Below the pieces are notes generated by a model that was not told where the DNA came from, did not search any database, and saw only the letters and a list, made by a program, of their open reading frames with translations. This document shows positions 53,825 to 63,599 of a DNA stretch of 64,000 nucleotides, in pieces. The position numbers were made by a program, and so were the translations under genes. The number at the start of each line of letters is the position of its first letter. Within the stretch, counting starts at the first letter, position 1. Source of the DNA: Endozoicomonas sp. OPT23. GTDB lineage: Bacteria > Pseudomonadota > Gammaproteobacteria > Pseudomonadales > Endozoicomonadaceae. The stretch is from contig NZ_PPFD01000002.1 of the NCBI RefSeq assembly GCF_009653635.1, forward strand, positions 372,001 to 436,000. The letters are read 5' to 3'.

Positions 53825-54949
53825 ATGGCAGTTTCTGCAATTATTACGGGTACCGGTCTATACACTCCTCCTAATGCCATCAGTAATGATGAGCTGGTAG
53901 CCAGTTACAATGCCTGGGTTCAGGCGGAAAATCAGAAAAACGAAGTTGCTATTAAAGCGGGTGAGCAGGAACCTGTGCCAGAAAGTAATAGCGCTTTTAT
54001 AGAAAAAGCATCGGGTATTCGCAGTCGCTATGTTGTGGATAAAGAAGGTGTTTTGAATCCTGACCGAATGGTTCCCAATATTCCTGAACGCAGCAACGAT
54101 GAAATGTCGATTCAGTGTGAAATGGCATTAGCGGCTGCAAAAGATGCTCTGAAGAAAGCGGATGTAGAAGCAAAAGATATCGATTTTCTTATAGTCGGCT
54201 GCTCTAACCTGCAGCGGGCTTACCCGGCGGTTTCCATTGAAATACAACACTATCTGGGCACATCCGGTTATGGCTACGATATGAATGTGGCCTGTTCCTC
54301 CGCTACCTTCTCTATCAAAACTGCAGTCGATGCTGTTGTCAGCGGTAGTGCTAAAAGAGTGCTGGTGCTTAATCCTGAAATTACTTCAGCTCATCTTAAC
54401 TTCCGCGACCGTGACAGCCATTTCATTTTTGGTGATGCCTGCACCGCAGTCGTAATTGAAGCCAGTGACGTAGCTGAAGGAAAAGAAGGCTTTGAAATTC
54501 TTGGTTGTAAACTCTGGACGCAATTCTCCAGTAATATTCGTAATAACTTTGGTTTTCTGAACCGAACTGATGAAGGTGGTATTGGCAAACTCGATAAGCT
54601 TTTCGTTCAAAATGGTCGTAAGGTTTTCAAAGAGGTCTGCCCACAGGTAGCGAAAATCATCACAGATCATCTGGGTGAACTGGAACTGTCTGCAGACCAG
54701 CTTTCACGACTCTGGCTGCACCAGGCTAACCTGAGCATGAATCAGCTAATCTCCAAAAAGGTATTGGGTAAAGAACCGGAAGCAGGGCAGGCTCCTGTTA
54801 TTCTGAACGAATATGCCAACACCAGCTCTGCAGGTTCTGTGATCGCTTTCCACAAATATTCTAATGATCTCGGTTCAGGTGATCATGGCGTCATCTGCTC
54901 CTTTGGTGCTGGCTATTCCATCGGCAGCGTAATGATCAAAAAACGCTGA
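53825..54949 (+). CDS. Beta-ketodecanoyl-ACP synthase-type KAS III
   Basis: A 374-residue ketoacyl-ACP synthase III with catalytic C, H and N in MNVACSSATF, WLHQANLSMN and NEYANTSSAG. An insert near residues 30-60 (AWVQAENQKNEVAIKAGEQE) and HLNFRDRDSHFIFGDA match the Pseudomonas aeruginosa PA3286 type, which starts fatty-acid synthesis from octanoyl-CoA and so recycles acyl chains. I start at ATG 53825 after GAGG; an upstream GTG at 53810 is possible. No other fab genes are adjacent. Confidence 0.88.
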   Translation: MAVSAIITGTGLYTPPNAISNDELVASYNAWVQAENQKNEVAIKAGEQEPVPESNSAFIEKASGIRSRYVVDKEGVLNPDRMVPNIPERSNDEMSIQCEMALAAAKDALKKADVEAKDIDFLIVGCSNLQRAYPAVSIEIQHYLGTSGYGYDMNVACSSATFSIKTAVDAVVSGSAKRVLVLNPEITSAHLNFRDRDSHFIFGDACTAVVIEASDVAEGKEGFEILGCKLWTQFSSNIRNNFGFLNRTDEGGIGKLDKLFVQNGRKVFKEVCPQVAKIITDHLGELELSADQLSRLWLHQANLSMNQLISKKVLGKEPEAGQAPVILNEYANTSSAGSVIAFHKYSNDLGSGDHGVICSFGAGYSIGSVMIKKR

Positions 54950-54968
54950 TACCTAATGTTCTGGAAAG

Positions 54969-55064
54969 GTTCAGGGTTACTTTCGCAAAGGCCATGGATG
55001 GCCGACTAGCGACTCGGTGCAGGACTGCACCGTTGGAGCGGTGAAAGTAACTCTGAATCTGAAC
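54969..55064 (+). repeat. 96-bp structured element with three nested hairpins
   Basis: Outer arms beginning GTTCAGGGTTACTTTCGC (54969-54986) pair with a segment ending at 55064, giving a 14-bp stem with two wobbles. Inside lie GGCCAT-GG-ATGGCC (54990-55003) and CGGTGCAG-GA-CTGCACCG (55015-55032). It looks like a mobile palindromic repeat or a structured RNA. The rest of the 331-bp gap up to ubiE shows only a possible promoter (TACAAT near 55148). Confidence 0.65.
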
Positions 55065-55280
55065 GGGTTGTGAGAGGCAGTCAGAATCAGGACGCAAACA
55101 ACGAACAAGCCGAGCCATATCTTTTACCCCGCTCTAAATTCCCATTACAATACAGTCCGCACTAATACCGATCACAGTAATATCCAGTGATTTCACGGCT
55201 GCCGGAAAGTTCATTAAACCAATATTTCCGTCTCAACAGTGAGCGGTTGGATTGCTTTAATGTATTGACTGGGGAATTTG

Positions 55281-56042
55281 ATGACCAAACGCGTAAGAGA
55301 TCAGGATAAAACACACTTTGGTTTCACAGATGTAGAACCGGATGAGAAAGAAAAGCTGGTTGCTGGTGTTTTCCATTCAGTGGCTGACAGCTACGACGTA
55401 ATGAATGACCTGATGTCCATGGGCGTTCACCGTCTATGGAAACGCTTCACCATTGAGTTGTCTGCTGTCCGGAAAGGCCATCAGGTTCTGGATATTGCCG
55501 GTGGTACCGGTGACCTGACCAAGCAGTTTTCTCGTCTTGTTGGGCCAACAGGTAAAGTAGTTCTGGCTGATATCAACGACTCCATGTTGAAAGTAGGTCG
55601 TGACAAGCTGATCGACAGTGGCGTAGTAGGTAATGTTGAATACATTCAGGCCAACGCTGAAAAACTGCCCTTCCCTGATAATACCTTTGACTGCATCACT
55701 ATTGCTTTTGGTCTGCGAAATGTAACTGACAAAGCAGAAGCTCTGAAATCCATGTGTCGTGTACTCAAGCCAGGTGGGCGCCTGCTGGTGCTGGAATTCT
55801 CCAAGACCCGCAACCCTTTATTGACCAAAGCCTACGATGCTTACTCTTTCAGCCTGCTGCCTGCTATGGGCAAGCTGGTGGCCGGTGACTCTGAAAGTTA
55901 CAAATACCTGGCTGAAAGTATTCGTCAGCATCCGGATCAGGACACGCTGGAAGCCATGATGAAAGAGGCCGGCTTTGTAAATACCACTTACCACAATATG
56001 ACCGGTGGCATTGTTGCGCTTCATAAAGGTATTAAGCCTTAA
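55281..56042 (+). CDS. ubiE: Ubiquinone/menaquinone C-methyltransferase UbiE
   Basis: A 253-residue class I methyltransferase for the C-methylation step of ubiquinone synthesis. SAM motif I is [15 protein letters not shown]; the UbiE signature reads [17 protein letters not shown] near the N terminus and [30 protein letters not shown]. The ATG at 55281 follows GGGGA. It heads the conserved ubiE-ubiJ-ubiB operon. Confidence 0.97.
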   Translation: MTKRVRDQDKTHFGFTDVEPDEKEKLVAGVFHSVADSYDVMNDLMSMGVHRLWKRFTIELSAVRKGHQVLDIAGGTGDLTKQFSRLVGPTGKVVLADINDSMLKVGRDKLIDSGVVGNVEYIQANAEKLPFPDNTFDCITIAFGLRNVTDKAEALKSMCRVLKPGGRLLVLEFSKTRNPLLTKAYDAYSFSLLPAMGKLVAGDSESYKYLAESIRQHPDQDTLEAMMKEAGFVNTTYHNMTGGIVALHKGIKP

Positions 56043-56063
56043 CCGCTGGGGAGAATCAGGTTG

Positions 56064-56672
56064 ATGATCAAAACAGCGTTTCTGGCTTTTATTGAAACTC
56101 GAATAAATGAAGCTCTTGAACTGGATCCGGTGACTAAAAAACGACTGCAACAGTGTGATGGTGCTGTCATTGAGGTTGTGCAGCAGAGTCCGGATTTTCA
56201 CTGCTATATAGTTCTTGATGATCTAGGTGTTCGTTGTGCTGGCTGGCATGAAGGTTCTGTGGATGCCCGTTTTGAAGGAAAGGCCAGCTCTTTTGTAGCT
56301 CTGGCTACTCAGAGGAATGCTGAATGGTCCGAGGTATCAGGTTTGACGGTTTCCGGAGATCAGAAACTTCTGGCTCAGTTGCAGAAAGCTCATAAAGATA
56401 TGGAGCTGGACTGGGAAGCGGTTCTTTGTCAGCACACTGGTGTTGTCGTTGGTCATGGGCTTGCAGAAGCTATTCGCTCACTGTCCGGTATTTTGGCAAA
56501 CACCAGCAGTCGAAGCGTTGAAGCCAGTGCTGAATATCTGCAACAGGAACTGAAACTGCTCCCGAGTCAGGTTGAATTATCGTCGTTCAGTCAGGAAGTG
56601 GAATCATTGAGCCAGGCTGTGAATCGCCTGGGTCAAACCATTAATAACAGCGAAAAAGGAACGGGAGAATAG
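56064..56672 (+). CDS. ubiJ: Ubiquinone biosynthesis accessory factor UbiJ
   Basis: A 202-residue SCP2-domain protein. The lipid-binding part ([26 protein letters not shown]) is followed by a helical tail ending in a coiled-coil-like stretch rich in E, L and Q. UbiJ joins the Ubi metabolon and binds lipid. It sits between ubiE (21 bases upstream) and ubiB (1-base gap), the standard order. Confidence 0.92.
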   Translation: MIKTAFLAFIETRINEALELDPVTKKRLQQCDGAVIEVVQQSPDFHCYIVLDDLGVRCAGWHEGSVDARFEGKASSFVALATQRNAEWSEVSGLTVSGDQKLLAQLQKAHKDMELDWEAVLCQHTGVVVGHGLAEAIRSLSGILANTSSRSVEASAEYLQQELKLLPSQVELSSFSQEVESLSQAVNRLGQTINNSEKGTGE

Positions 56673-56673
56673 G

Positions 56674-58278
56674 GTGCTGCAGTTAACCCGCTTATTCAAA
56701 ATTATCAGCGCGGTAGCCCGTTATCGACTGGATAATCTGATTGATGTTGAACGTCTGCCGTTTTTTGGGCGGCTGTTTATCTATCTTCTGCCCTGGCGTT
56801 ATTTTATAAAAAATGATGCTCCCAGAGCGGTAAGGCTTCGTAAAAGTCTTGAAGCTCTAGGTCCTATCTTTATCAAATTTGGCCAAATCCTCTCTACCCG
56901 CAGAGACTTGCTACCTGATGATGTGGCTAACGAACTGGCCAAGCTTCAGGATCAGGTTGAACCTTTTCCTGCCGAGCAAGCCGTAGCCATTATTGAGAAA
57001 GAGCTGGGTACTCCGGTAGGAGAACTTTTTGCCCGCTTTGATCATGAGCCTATGGCTTCTGCTTCTATTGCTCAGGTTCACAGTGCCAAGCTGCACTCCG
57101 GCGAAGAAGTGGTTGCCAAGGTTATTCGCCCAGGCATTGAAAAGGTCATTCGCAAAGATATACGACTGATGTATGTCTTCAGCCGTGTACTGATCACTGT
57201 GGTCAGAGAAGCCAAGCGACTGCGACCAATAGAAGTGGTTAGAGATTATGAAAAGACCATTCTTGATGAGCTGGATTTGCTCAGGGAAGCGGCTAATACC
57301 TCTCAGCTGCGAAGAAATTTTCATAACTCGGAAGAGCTCTTTATTCCTCAGGTGCACTGGGACTACTGCCGTAAATCGGTCATGGTGATGGAGCGTATAT
57401 ACGGTCTGCCGGTTTCTGATATTGAATCGCTGAAAGCGGCTGGCACTGATATGAAAAAGCTGGCAGCCAGAGGTGTTGAGATTTTCTTCACTCAGGTTTT
57501 CCGTGATCGCTTTTTTCATGCTGATATGCATCCGGGTAATATCTTTGTCGATATCAGCAATCCGGCAGAGCCTAAATATATCGGTATTGACTGCGGCATT
57601 GTCGGCACTATGGAGCCGGAAGATCAGTATTATCTGGCCTGTAACCTGCTGGCCTTCTTCAAACGTGATTATCGTAAGGTGGCTCAGCTTCATGTGGATT
57701 CTGGCTGGGTACCTGCAGATACCGCTGTGGGTGAATTTGAAGCAGCCATTCGTACAGTGTGTGAACCTATCTTTGAACGACCATTGAAGGATATCTCTTT
57801 TGGTCATGTCATGGTTCGTCTGTTTCAGGTTGCTCGCCGTTTTGAAATGGAAGTTCAGCCGCAGCTGGTGCTGTTGGAAAAGACTTTGCTTAATGTTGAA
57901 GGCCTTGGACGGCAGTTGTATCCGGAGCTGGATCTTTGGGAAACGGCTCAGCCATTCCTTGAAAAATGGATGAACGATCAGGTCAGCCCCTGTGGTATTG
58001 GCCGCTCTATTAAAGACAATGCGCCTGACTGGTTACTGAGTGCTCCACAGGTGGCCAGACAAGCCATTGATGGTGTTCGTCAGTTACACGGCCATCAACA
58101 GAAATTGATGGAGATGCAGGAAAAATCAGAGCGACAGGCAGGCCGAATGAAAGGCTTGGGTATTGCTCTGGTCGCTGGTGCTGTAGCTCTGGTCGCGGCT
58201 CCTGAACTGGTTGAGCAGTTAAACTGGCAGGCGGTAACCATGGCCAGTATTGGCCTATGGTTTCTGGCCAGAAAGTGA
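56674..58278 (+). CDS. ubiB: Ubiquinone biosynthesis regulatory kinase-like protein UbiB
   Basis: A 534-residue atypical kinase/ATPase of the ADCK family needed for ubiquinone synthesis. The KxGQ region is [17 protein letters not shown], the A-rich loop [13 protein letters not shown], the catalytic loop DMHPGNIF and the metal-binding [10 protein letters not shown]. Two hydrophobic stretches near the C terminus ([29 protein letters not shown]) anchor it in the membrane. It starts with GTG, after GGGAG. Confidence 0.97.
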   Translation: MLQLTRLFKIISAVARYRLDNLIDVERLPFFGRLFIYLLPWRYFIKNDAPRAVRLRKSLEALGPIFIKFGQILSTRRDLLPDDVANELAKLQDQVEPFPAEQAVAIIEKELGTPVGELFARFDHEPMASASIAQVHSAKLHSGEEVVAKVIRPGIEKVIRKDIRLMYVFSRVLITVVREAKRLRPIEVVRDYEKTILDELDLLREAANTSQLRRNFHNSEELFIPQVHWDYCRKSVMVMERIYGLPVSDIESLKAAGTDMKKLAARGVEIFFTQVFRDRFFHADMHPGNIFVDISNPAEPKYIGIDCGIVGTMEPEDQYYLACNLLAFFKRDYRKVAQLHVDSGWVPADTAVGEFEAAIRTVCEPIFERPLKDISFGHVMVRLFQVARRFEMEVQPQLVLLEKTLLNVEGLGRQLYPELDLWETAQPFLEKWMNDQVSPCGIGRSIKDNAPDWLLSAPQVARQAIDGVRQLHGHQQKLMEMQEKSERQAGRMKGLGIALVAGAVALVAAPELVEQLNWQAVTMASIGLWFLARK

Positions 58279-58381
58279 CTGATAAAAAAGTAAATGGTAA
58301 AAGTAGAGTGGCTGTCTAGCAGCCACTTCATGCTCGAAAATATTCTTAATAAAAAGAAAAATCAGGCTTAAAGGTGTGAGT

Positions 58382-58783
58382 ATGAGTTCTGAAAGCTGGC
58401 TGGATGAAATCAAGTGGAACAGTGATGGTCTGGTAGCGGCTATTGCTCAGGATCATAAAACCGGAAAAATCCTGATGCAGGCCTGGATGAACCGTGAATC
58501 CATGTTGCTGACGGCTCAGGAGCAACAGGCTGTGTATTGGTCACGCTCCAGAGGCAAACTCTGGCGCAAAGGTGAGTCTTCCGGGCATCAGCAGAAGTTG
58601 AAAGAACTCAGACTGGACTGCGATGGCGACTCGGTGCTGCTGGTAGTGGAACAGTTGGGTGGTATTGCCTGTCATACTGGCCGGGAATCCTGCTTTTATC
58701 GAAAGCTGGACAGTCAGGGTGAATGGCAGTCAACCGATGCAGTGATCAAAGACCCTGGTGCCATTTACGGTAACAGCCAGTAA
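58382..58783 (+). CDS. hisI: Phosphoribosyl-AMP cyclohydrolase
   Basis: A 133-residue enzyme for the third step of histidine synthesis. Motifs: [32 protein letters not shown], the metal-binding [12 protein letters not shown] and CHTGRESCF. The ATG at 58382 is seven bases after AAGG. HisI and HisE are separate here, as in Pseudomonas, not fused as in enterics. hisE follows by 12 bases. Confidence 0.95.
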   Translation: MSSESWLDEIKWNSDGLVAAIAQDHKTGKILMQAWMNRESMLLTAQEQQAVYWSRSRGKLWRKGESSGHQQKLKELRLDCDGDSVLLVVEQLGGIACHTGRESCFYRKLDSQGEWQSTDAVIKDPGAIYGNSQ

Positions 58784-58795
58784 GGAGGAATATTT

Positions 58796-59125
58796 ATGAG
58801 TGACGTGTTAAAGCAACTGGAAGCTGTTCTTGAAGAGCGCAGAAAAGCTGATCCGGGTTCCTCTTATGTAGCCAGCCTTTATCATTCAGGGCTTGATAAG
58901 ATTCTGAAAAAAGTGGGCGAAGAGTCCGCTGAAACACTGATTGCTGCCAAAGATGCCGAGCATACCGGTAAGAAAGATGATCTGGTGTATGAAACGGCAG
59001 ATCTCTGGTTTCATACGTTGGTCATGTTGTCTCACCTTGGACTCAGTCATACCGATGTATTGTCAGAGCTTGAGCGTCGCTTTGGATTGTCTGGCATCGA
59101 AGAAAAGGCAAGCAGGGAGAAGTGA
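58796..59125 (+). CDS. hisE: Phosphoribosyl-ATP pyrophosphatase
   Basis: A 109-residue MazG-fold enzyme for the second step of histidine synthesis. The metal-binding helices read [15 protein letters not shown] and [18 protein letters not shown] strong GGAGG precedes the ATG. The convergent palindrome TCATCATG-T-CATGATGA (59134-59150) lies just after the stop. Confidence 0.95.
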   Translation: MSDVLKQLEAVLEERRKADPGSSYVASLYHSGLDKILKKVGEESAETLIAAKDAEHTGKKDDLVYETADLWFHTLVMLSHLGLSHTDVLSELERRFGLSGIEEKASREK

Positions 59126-59133
59126 GCATTATT

Positions 59134-59150
59134 TCATCATGTCATGATGA
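59134..59150. promoter_or_regulatory. Short perfect palindrome between hisE and tatA
   Basis: TCATCATG, one central base, then CATGATGA. It lies 9 bases beyond hisE and 150 bases before tatA. It may be an operator; it is too short and lacks a T-run for a good terminator. Confidence 0.35.
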
Positions 59151-59300
59151 AAGTCATTTTTCGTGCTCTTGCGCTTCGGTATAGTTTTACGAGATTGTGC
59201 TCTTGATAGCACTGATGTGCGCGCAGATTCGTCAAAAGCTGCAGAAACGACTATAAACACTAGGTTGTAGCCGGATTTAAATTAACAGGAAGGGCTTATT

Positions 59301-59522
59301 ATGGGTTTTGGAGGCATTAGTATCTGGCAGCTGCTGATCGTTTTGCTGATCATTGTCATGCTGTTTGGTACCAAAAAGCTGAGAGGCCTGGGTGGAGACC
59401 TTGGTGGTGCCGTTAAAGGTTTCAAGAAAGCGTTGAATCCTGAAGATGAGCAGAAAGCCGTTGGTACTGAAAGCAAAGAACAGGTTCAGGAAAAGCAGGA
59501 AGACAAGTCCCGTCAAGCCTGA
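59301..59522 (+). CDS. tatA: Twin-arginine translocase subunit TatA
   Basis: A 73-residue TatA with one N-terminal membrane helix ([14 protein letters not shown]), the hinge [23 protein letters not shown] and a charged tail. AGGAAG precedes the ATG. It follows the his genes as in Pseudomonas. A palindromic element separates it from tatB. Confidence 0.95.
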   Translation: MGFGGISIWQLLIVLLIIVMLFGTKKLRGLGGDLGGAVKGFKKALNPEDEQKAVGTESKEQVQEKQEDKSRQA

Positions 59523-59545
59523 ACCAGTTTGCTGCGTTGCTGTTT

Positions 59546-59637
59546 AAAAGTAACCAGACATACGAATTTAAAAGCCATTTGCCCGGATTTTCGGGCAAGT
59601 GGAAATTTAATACTCGCTTAAGTGCGTCTACCACTTA
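59546..59637 (+). repeat. Palindromic intergenic element, copy 7, inside the tat operon
   Basis: CCAGACATACGAATTTAAA, a stem CCATTTGCCCG (59575-59585) paired with CGGGCAAGTGG (59592-59602, one G-T wobble) around a 6-base loop, then TTTAATACTCGCTTAAGTGCGT. It lies in the tatA-tatB gap. Confidence 0.82.
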
Positions 59638-59657
59638 AATGCTGATTCGGAGTTGCG

Positions 59658-59987
59658 GTGTTTGATATAGGCTTTTTTGAGCTGCTGGTGATTGCTGTTA
59701 TTGCCCTGGTTGTATTGGGACCTGAAAGGCTGCCTGGTGCTATTCGGACAACGGCGTACTGGGTGGGAAAAATTCGACGCAGTTTTCAATCCGCCAAGGA
59801 AGAGCTGGAGAAAGAGCTGGATGTGGATGGCATCAAACGCCAGATTCATAACGAGCAGGTGCTGAAAGATCTGGAAAAAACCAGAAGTCAGGTGAATGAG
59901 TCTCTGGAATCCCTGAACTCACCTCTGGATCGAGTTGATCCTCTCAAAGCCTCTGAAGACACGATCAAAGAAAAAAAAGCTGAATAA
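59658..59987 (+). CDS. tatB: Twin-arginine translocase subunit TatB
   Basis: A 109-residue TatB: the membrane helix FDIGFFELLVIAVIALVVLG, PERLPGAIRT and an amphipathic helix (KIRRSFQSAKEELEKELDVDG). It starts with GTG, five bases after GGAG. In relatives tatC would follow directly; here the next gene is unrelated. Confidence 0.93.
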   Translation: MFDIGFFELLVIAVIALVVLGPERLPGAIRTTAYWVGKIRRSFQSAKEELEKELDVDGIKRQIHNEQVLKDLEKTRSQVNESLESLNSPLDRVDPLKASEDTIKEKKAE

Positions 59988-60055
59988 GCCAGCGCCTCCT
60001 GAAAGGCCAGCCAGCAGTCAGGTATTTATCCCTGCTATCGTTATTGAGAGAAGGG

Positions 60056-61858
60056 ATGAACACTTGGCTGATTATGGCAATACCTACTGGACCTGATAAT
60101 AACTCTATCGCCCAACAGCTGAAGACCGCAGCAATAAGCCTCGGCAAAGCTGCTTTATTGTCGATCAGTAAACCTACTGCTTTCCTGAGAAAGGTGGCGA
60201 TAGCCATTATTCCTGTCAAAGTCTGGCGTGCGCTTAGTTCTCCCATTACGTTTTCCAAACAGATTTATCAAAGACGTGTCGCTGCCCGCCAGGAGAATGA
60301 ACGCAGTCTTGTGATACAGCAGTTTGGTGAGAACTCCCGTGATTATTACCTTTATTGCAAAGAGTCCAGTCATCCTTTTTCGGAAATGAAGGCCATCAAG
60401 ACCCGTTTTAAAGAAGAAGTTCGTAATATCTATATGGATATGGAATCTCTGAGATTTCAGGATCCTGATGAAGCAGGCGAGCTCAATGACAGACGATTTG
60501 CTTTCCATAACAGTCTGATACTCGGCTTTGATGATTTAACATCTGTGCAGGATGTTTATAGTCGATTGCAACAAGTCAGCACTGATCCCGCTTTTCCCTA
60601 TCTGACAATCAAGTTTAATGAGCTCTGCAATGATTTTGATATGAAGCCTCAACTGGTCGGGCAGTGTGGTAGTGATGCAGAAGTTAAAACAACGGACGGT
60701 TTTAACAAACTCTATTGTGCGGGTTATGAGTGGTTGAGGCTGAACCTTGGTAAGGCAGTTACAGGCAAGAACAAACCAGGTCACCTGAAAGATTATACGG
60801 CTTATGAGCAGAAAGCCCTTAAAGCCTGGCTGGAGGCAAAAACAGAAGATGATCTGATTGATGTAGCTTCAGCTTATTTGCCTGAGTTTGGCAGTCGAGA
60901 GCTATTAGAGGGCTGGTATCGGCTGGCCGAAACTCGAGGTGTCAGTAGCGAGCGTGTCAGGAGTAGTGTGACTGAAGGTCAGCTCGCTCTGCTGGATGTG
61001 AAAAGTGAATTGTTTGATTTGCTGGATATAAACAGTCTCAAAAAAGAGTTTCCGCTGACCCATGAGTCAGTACTTGCTGGTATCAAGCAGAGTGTGTTTT
61101 CTGCCATTGGCCTACCTGAACTACACCGCGCAGTATCTGACTTGCCGTCGACCATCAGGAAAAAAGTAGTCTTTGCGCTCAGGGATCATGAATTTGGTAT
61201 AAGGCTGTCTGACCGTGTAAGTAGTGGAAATGTCAGTAAGGAAAAAGTAGCTGTTAAAATGAAGTTATATTTGTCGCTGAGGGAACAGCTTAAGAGCGCT
61301 TCAGAAGATGGTAGAGAGCACAGCCCTTGGGAACTAAAGCTTCTGAGTGCATTGTCAGAAGGGTTGGATACTGATGACTTTGTATCAATACTTCTCTACG
61401 AAGTAGATTTGGCTCAGTTATCCCTGCTTTCAGAAAGACTGGCCAGCTATATCAAAGAAAGTACACCTATACCCGAGTTTGAAAATATGGAGACGGGTGA
61501 CATTGTGGGTCATCAGTTTTTCAGTAAGTGTGCTCAGATAGATCCTGTTCGCAGAGATTATCTGGGAGATCTCAGGCAGCTGATGCTGTCTCTGGGTGAC
61601 GATGTTTCAGGCAGTGATGTCGATGATCTTTCCGATATAAAAAGACTATTCAGTGCTGTAATTTCTGCAGACGCCTGTCAAAAAGTACCTGAGCTTGTTA
61701 CCCAGATTGCACCGAAAAAATATCAGGCAAGTCTTCTAGCTGCCTACGAAGAGACAATGGTGGCCCATGAAGAGATTGATTCTGATGATGAGATGCTTTC
61801 ATTGAACAGTACAGACCAGCCACGGAGCTTGCGTTCTATCGATGATTCAGGAGAATAA
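60056..61858 (+). CDS. Large hypothetical protein in the tatC position
   Basis: A 600-residue protein of no family I recognise, lying between tatB and rsmE. It has no signal peptide or clear membrane helix. It is mostly helical and rich in charged residues; a phrase such as VVFALRDHEFGIRLSDRVSSG is not from a known domain. The C terminus is acidic (EEIDSDDEMLSLNSTDQPRS). Start is uncertain: I chose the ATG at 60056; a TTG at 60044 and ATG at 60074 are alternatives. Where tatC would stand in Pseudomonas, this gene stands instead. An effector-like protein is possible. Confidence 0.7.
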   Translation: MNTWLIMAIPTGPDNNSIAQQLKTAAISLGKAALLSISKPTAFLRKVAIAIIPVKVWRALSSPITFSKQIYQRRVAARQENERSLVIQQFGENSRDYYLYCKESSHPFSEMKAIKTRFKEEVRNIYMDMESLRFQDPDEAGELNDRRFAFHNSLILGFDDLTSVQDVYSRLQQVSTDPAFPYLTIKFNELCNDFDMKPQLVGQCGSDAEVKTTDGFNKLYCAGYEWLRLNLGKAVTGKNKPGHLKDYTAYEQKALKAWLEAKTEDDLIDVASAYLPEFGSRELLEGWYRLAETRGVSSERVRSSVTEGQLALLDVKSELFDLLDINSLKKEFPLTHESVLAGIKQSVFSAIGLPELHRAVSDLPSTIRKKVVFALRDHEFGIRLSDRVSSGNVSKEKVAVKMKLYLSLREQLKSASEDGREHSPWELKLLSALSEGLDTDDFVSILLYEVDLAQLSLLSERLASYIKESTPIPEFENMETGDIVGHQFFSKCAQIDPVRRDYLGDLRQLMLSLGDDVSGSDVDDLSDIKRLFSAVISADACQKVPELVTQIAPKKYQASLLAAYEETMVAHEEIDSDDEMLSLNSTDQPRSLRSIDDSGE

Positions 61859-61887
61859 CGCAGCTTCTATGCGTAACAGGTCAGCCC

Positions 61888-62598
61888 ATGAACCTTCTCC
61901 TTCTTAACCCTTCCGACTTTATCTCTGAAAATAGTGTCAGACTGACTGGTCGTGCGCTAAAGCATGTTCTGGACGTTCACCGTGCTCAGGAGGGGGATAC
62001 GCTGAGAGTGGGGCTGGTTAATGACAGAATGGGTGAAGGTATTATTACCTCTCTGACTGAAGAGGCTCTGGAGCTGGATATCACTCTGACTGAACAGCCA
62101 CCCAAACCTCTGTCTCTCACTGTTCTGCTAGCACTTCCACGGCCCAAGATGTTGAAAAGAAGTCTGCAGCATCTGGCGACACTGGGTGCCAAAAAAATCA
62201 TTCTATTAAATAGTTACCGGGTAGAAAAAAGCTTCTGGCAGTCACCCTGGTTGTCTGAAGAAAAAATCCATGAACAGCTTATTCTAGGGCTGGAGCAGGC
62301 GAGAGATACTTTACTGCCTGAGGTCATTCTGGAAAAACGATTCAAGCCCTTTGTGGAAGATCGTTTGCCTGAGTTAATGGAAGGGAAGCGTGGGTTGGTT
62401 GCTCACCCGGTTGGCGGCAGTCAATGTCCGCACCAGATTGAAGAAGAAGTGGTTCTGGCCATTGGCCCTGAAGGTGGTTTTATTCCTTATGAAGTGGAAA
62501 AGCTGGAAGAGGCTGGCTTTGAGAGAATTCATCTCGGCTCAAGAATACTTCGTGTTGAAACAGCGGTAACGGCCATTACCAGCAAGCTGTTTGATTAA
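61888..62598 (+). CDS. rsmE: 16S rRNA m3U1498 methyltransferase
   Basis: A 236-residue SPOUT methyltransferase that modifies U1498 of 16S rRNA. The N-terminal PUA-like region is HVLDVHRAQEGDTLRVGLVND. The SPOUT core has LALPRPKMLKRSLQHLATLGAKKIIL and the knot motif AIGPEGGFIPYEVEKLEEAGF, then GSRILRVETAVTAI. It is next in the his-tat cluster. Confidence 0.96.
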   Translation: MNLLLLNPSDFISENSVRLTGRALKHVLDVHRAQEGDTLRVGLVNDRMGEGIITSLTEEALELDITLTEQPPKPLSLTVLLALPRPKMLKRSLQHLATLGAKKIILLNSYRVEKSFWQSPWLSEEKIHEQLILGLEQARDTLLPEVILEKRFKPFVEDRLPELMEGKRGLVAHPVGGSQCPHQIEEEVVLAIGPEGGFIPYEVEKLEEAGFERIHLGSRILRVETAVTAITSKLFD

Positions 62599-62609
62599 CA
62601 GCTTTACTG

Positions 62610-62700
62610 CGTGCTCAGGTAGATCAATTCATAAGCTTTTTGCCAGCCTTTGGAGGGCAAAAAGCTTATGAATATTCGATTGTGTGTGTCTACACACAAT
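62610..62700 (+). repeat. Palindromic intergenic element, copy 8
   Basis: ATTCATAAGCTTTTTGC (62627-62643) pairs perfectly over 17 bp with GCAAAAAGCTTATGAAT (62657-62673) around a 13-base loop, followed by ATTCGATTGTGTGTGTCTACACAC. It lies between rsmE and the DUF2059-like gene. Confidence 0.82.
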
Positions 62701-62775
62701 ACTGAATGTTTTACTACTGACCATGGTTTAGGTATGTTGAAAGCAACGCTTTTGACTGACTGATTTGAATAAATC

Positions 62776-63579
62776 ATGGCTGAATGTATGGATGCACGTA
62801 GCTTATGGTCAATCAGGTATCATGGAATTCGATATTACCTGACCCTTTTCTTTTTTCTTATTTGCCCTCTTCAACTGCAGGCAGCAGATAAAGGTCTGTT
62901 GCTGACAGAGCTCTACGAGAATGCCCGACTTGAACGACAGTTGGGCTGGATTCTCAACAGTATGACGCTGGACCAGAGAAACTATCAGCTGCCTGATAAA
63001 GTCATTGATACCGTTAATCTGGTGGTGAAGGTTCGCTACAGTCCGAAGCTTTTCAAAACCTCAATGGAAGCGACTCTAGATGAAGCTTTGAGTATTGGTG
63101 AACTGTTAAAGCTGATTGACTGGTTTAACTCCAATCTGGGACAGAAAGTTTTGCGTCTGGAAATGGAAGCCAATGACCCGAGAAACGCATTAAGAATGCA
63201 GGCGTATATTGAAGAGAAACTGACTCGGGAATTGCCAAGGACCAGTCGTATAAGACTTATTGAAGAGTTGATGGAAACCCTTAACGCTGTTGAACTGGGC
63301 ACAGAGCTGGCAGCTAGTGCATCAGTAGGAGCCAGAAGGATTCTTCATGAAGTCATGCCTGTTAACGACGGTAGACCATTAAGGCCACCACAGATACAGA
63401 AAGCCAGAGAGAAGTCAGCCATTCGCAAAGGCATGAATGACCATATGCGCAGTGCTTTTCTTTATACCTATCGTGGATTGTCTGACAAGGAAATCAGAGC
63501 CTATCTGGATTTTGCCAGAAGTACTGCCATGCAGAACTTTCAGCGTGGTCAGATACAGGCGATAGCGAGAATTCTTTAG
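62776..63579 (+). CDS. DUF2059-like exported protein
   Basis: A 267-residue protein with an N-terminal signal segment (YYLTLFFFLICPLQLQA, cut near AA). The helical body has WFNSNLGQKVLRLEME and a C-terminal FLYTYRGLSDKEIRAYLDFARSTAMQNF, which resembles the DUF2059 pattern for periplasmic helical proteins of unknown function. It converges on priA. The exact N terminus is uncertain because no ribosome-binding site is clear. Confidence 0.65.
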   Translation: MAECMDARSLWSIRYHGIRYYLTLFFFLICPLQLQAADKGLLLTELYENARLERQLGWILNSMTLDQRNYQLPDKVIDTVNLVVKVRYSPKLFKTSMEATLDEALSIGELLKLIDWFNSNLGQKVLRLEMEANDPRNALRMQAYIEEKLTRELPRTSRIRLIEELMETLNAVELGTELAASASVGARRILHEVMPVNDGRPLRPPQIQKAREKSAIRKGMNDHMRSAFLYTYRGLSDKEIRAYLDFARSTAMQNFQRGQIQAIARIL

Positions 63580-63599
63580 ATTCTCTGGAAGAGCTGCGG

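Noticed and set aside
56911-57807. 298-codon minus-strand ORF inside ubiB
   Set aside because: The ubiB frame carries all catalytic motifs; the antisense frame has none.
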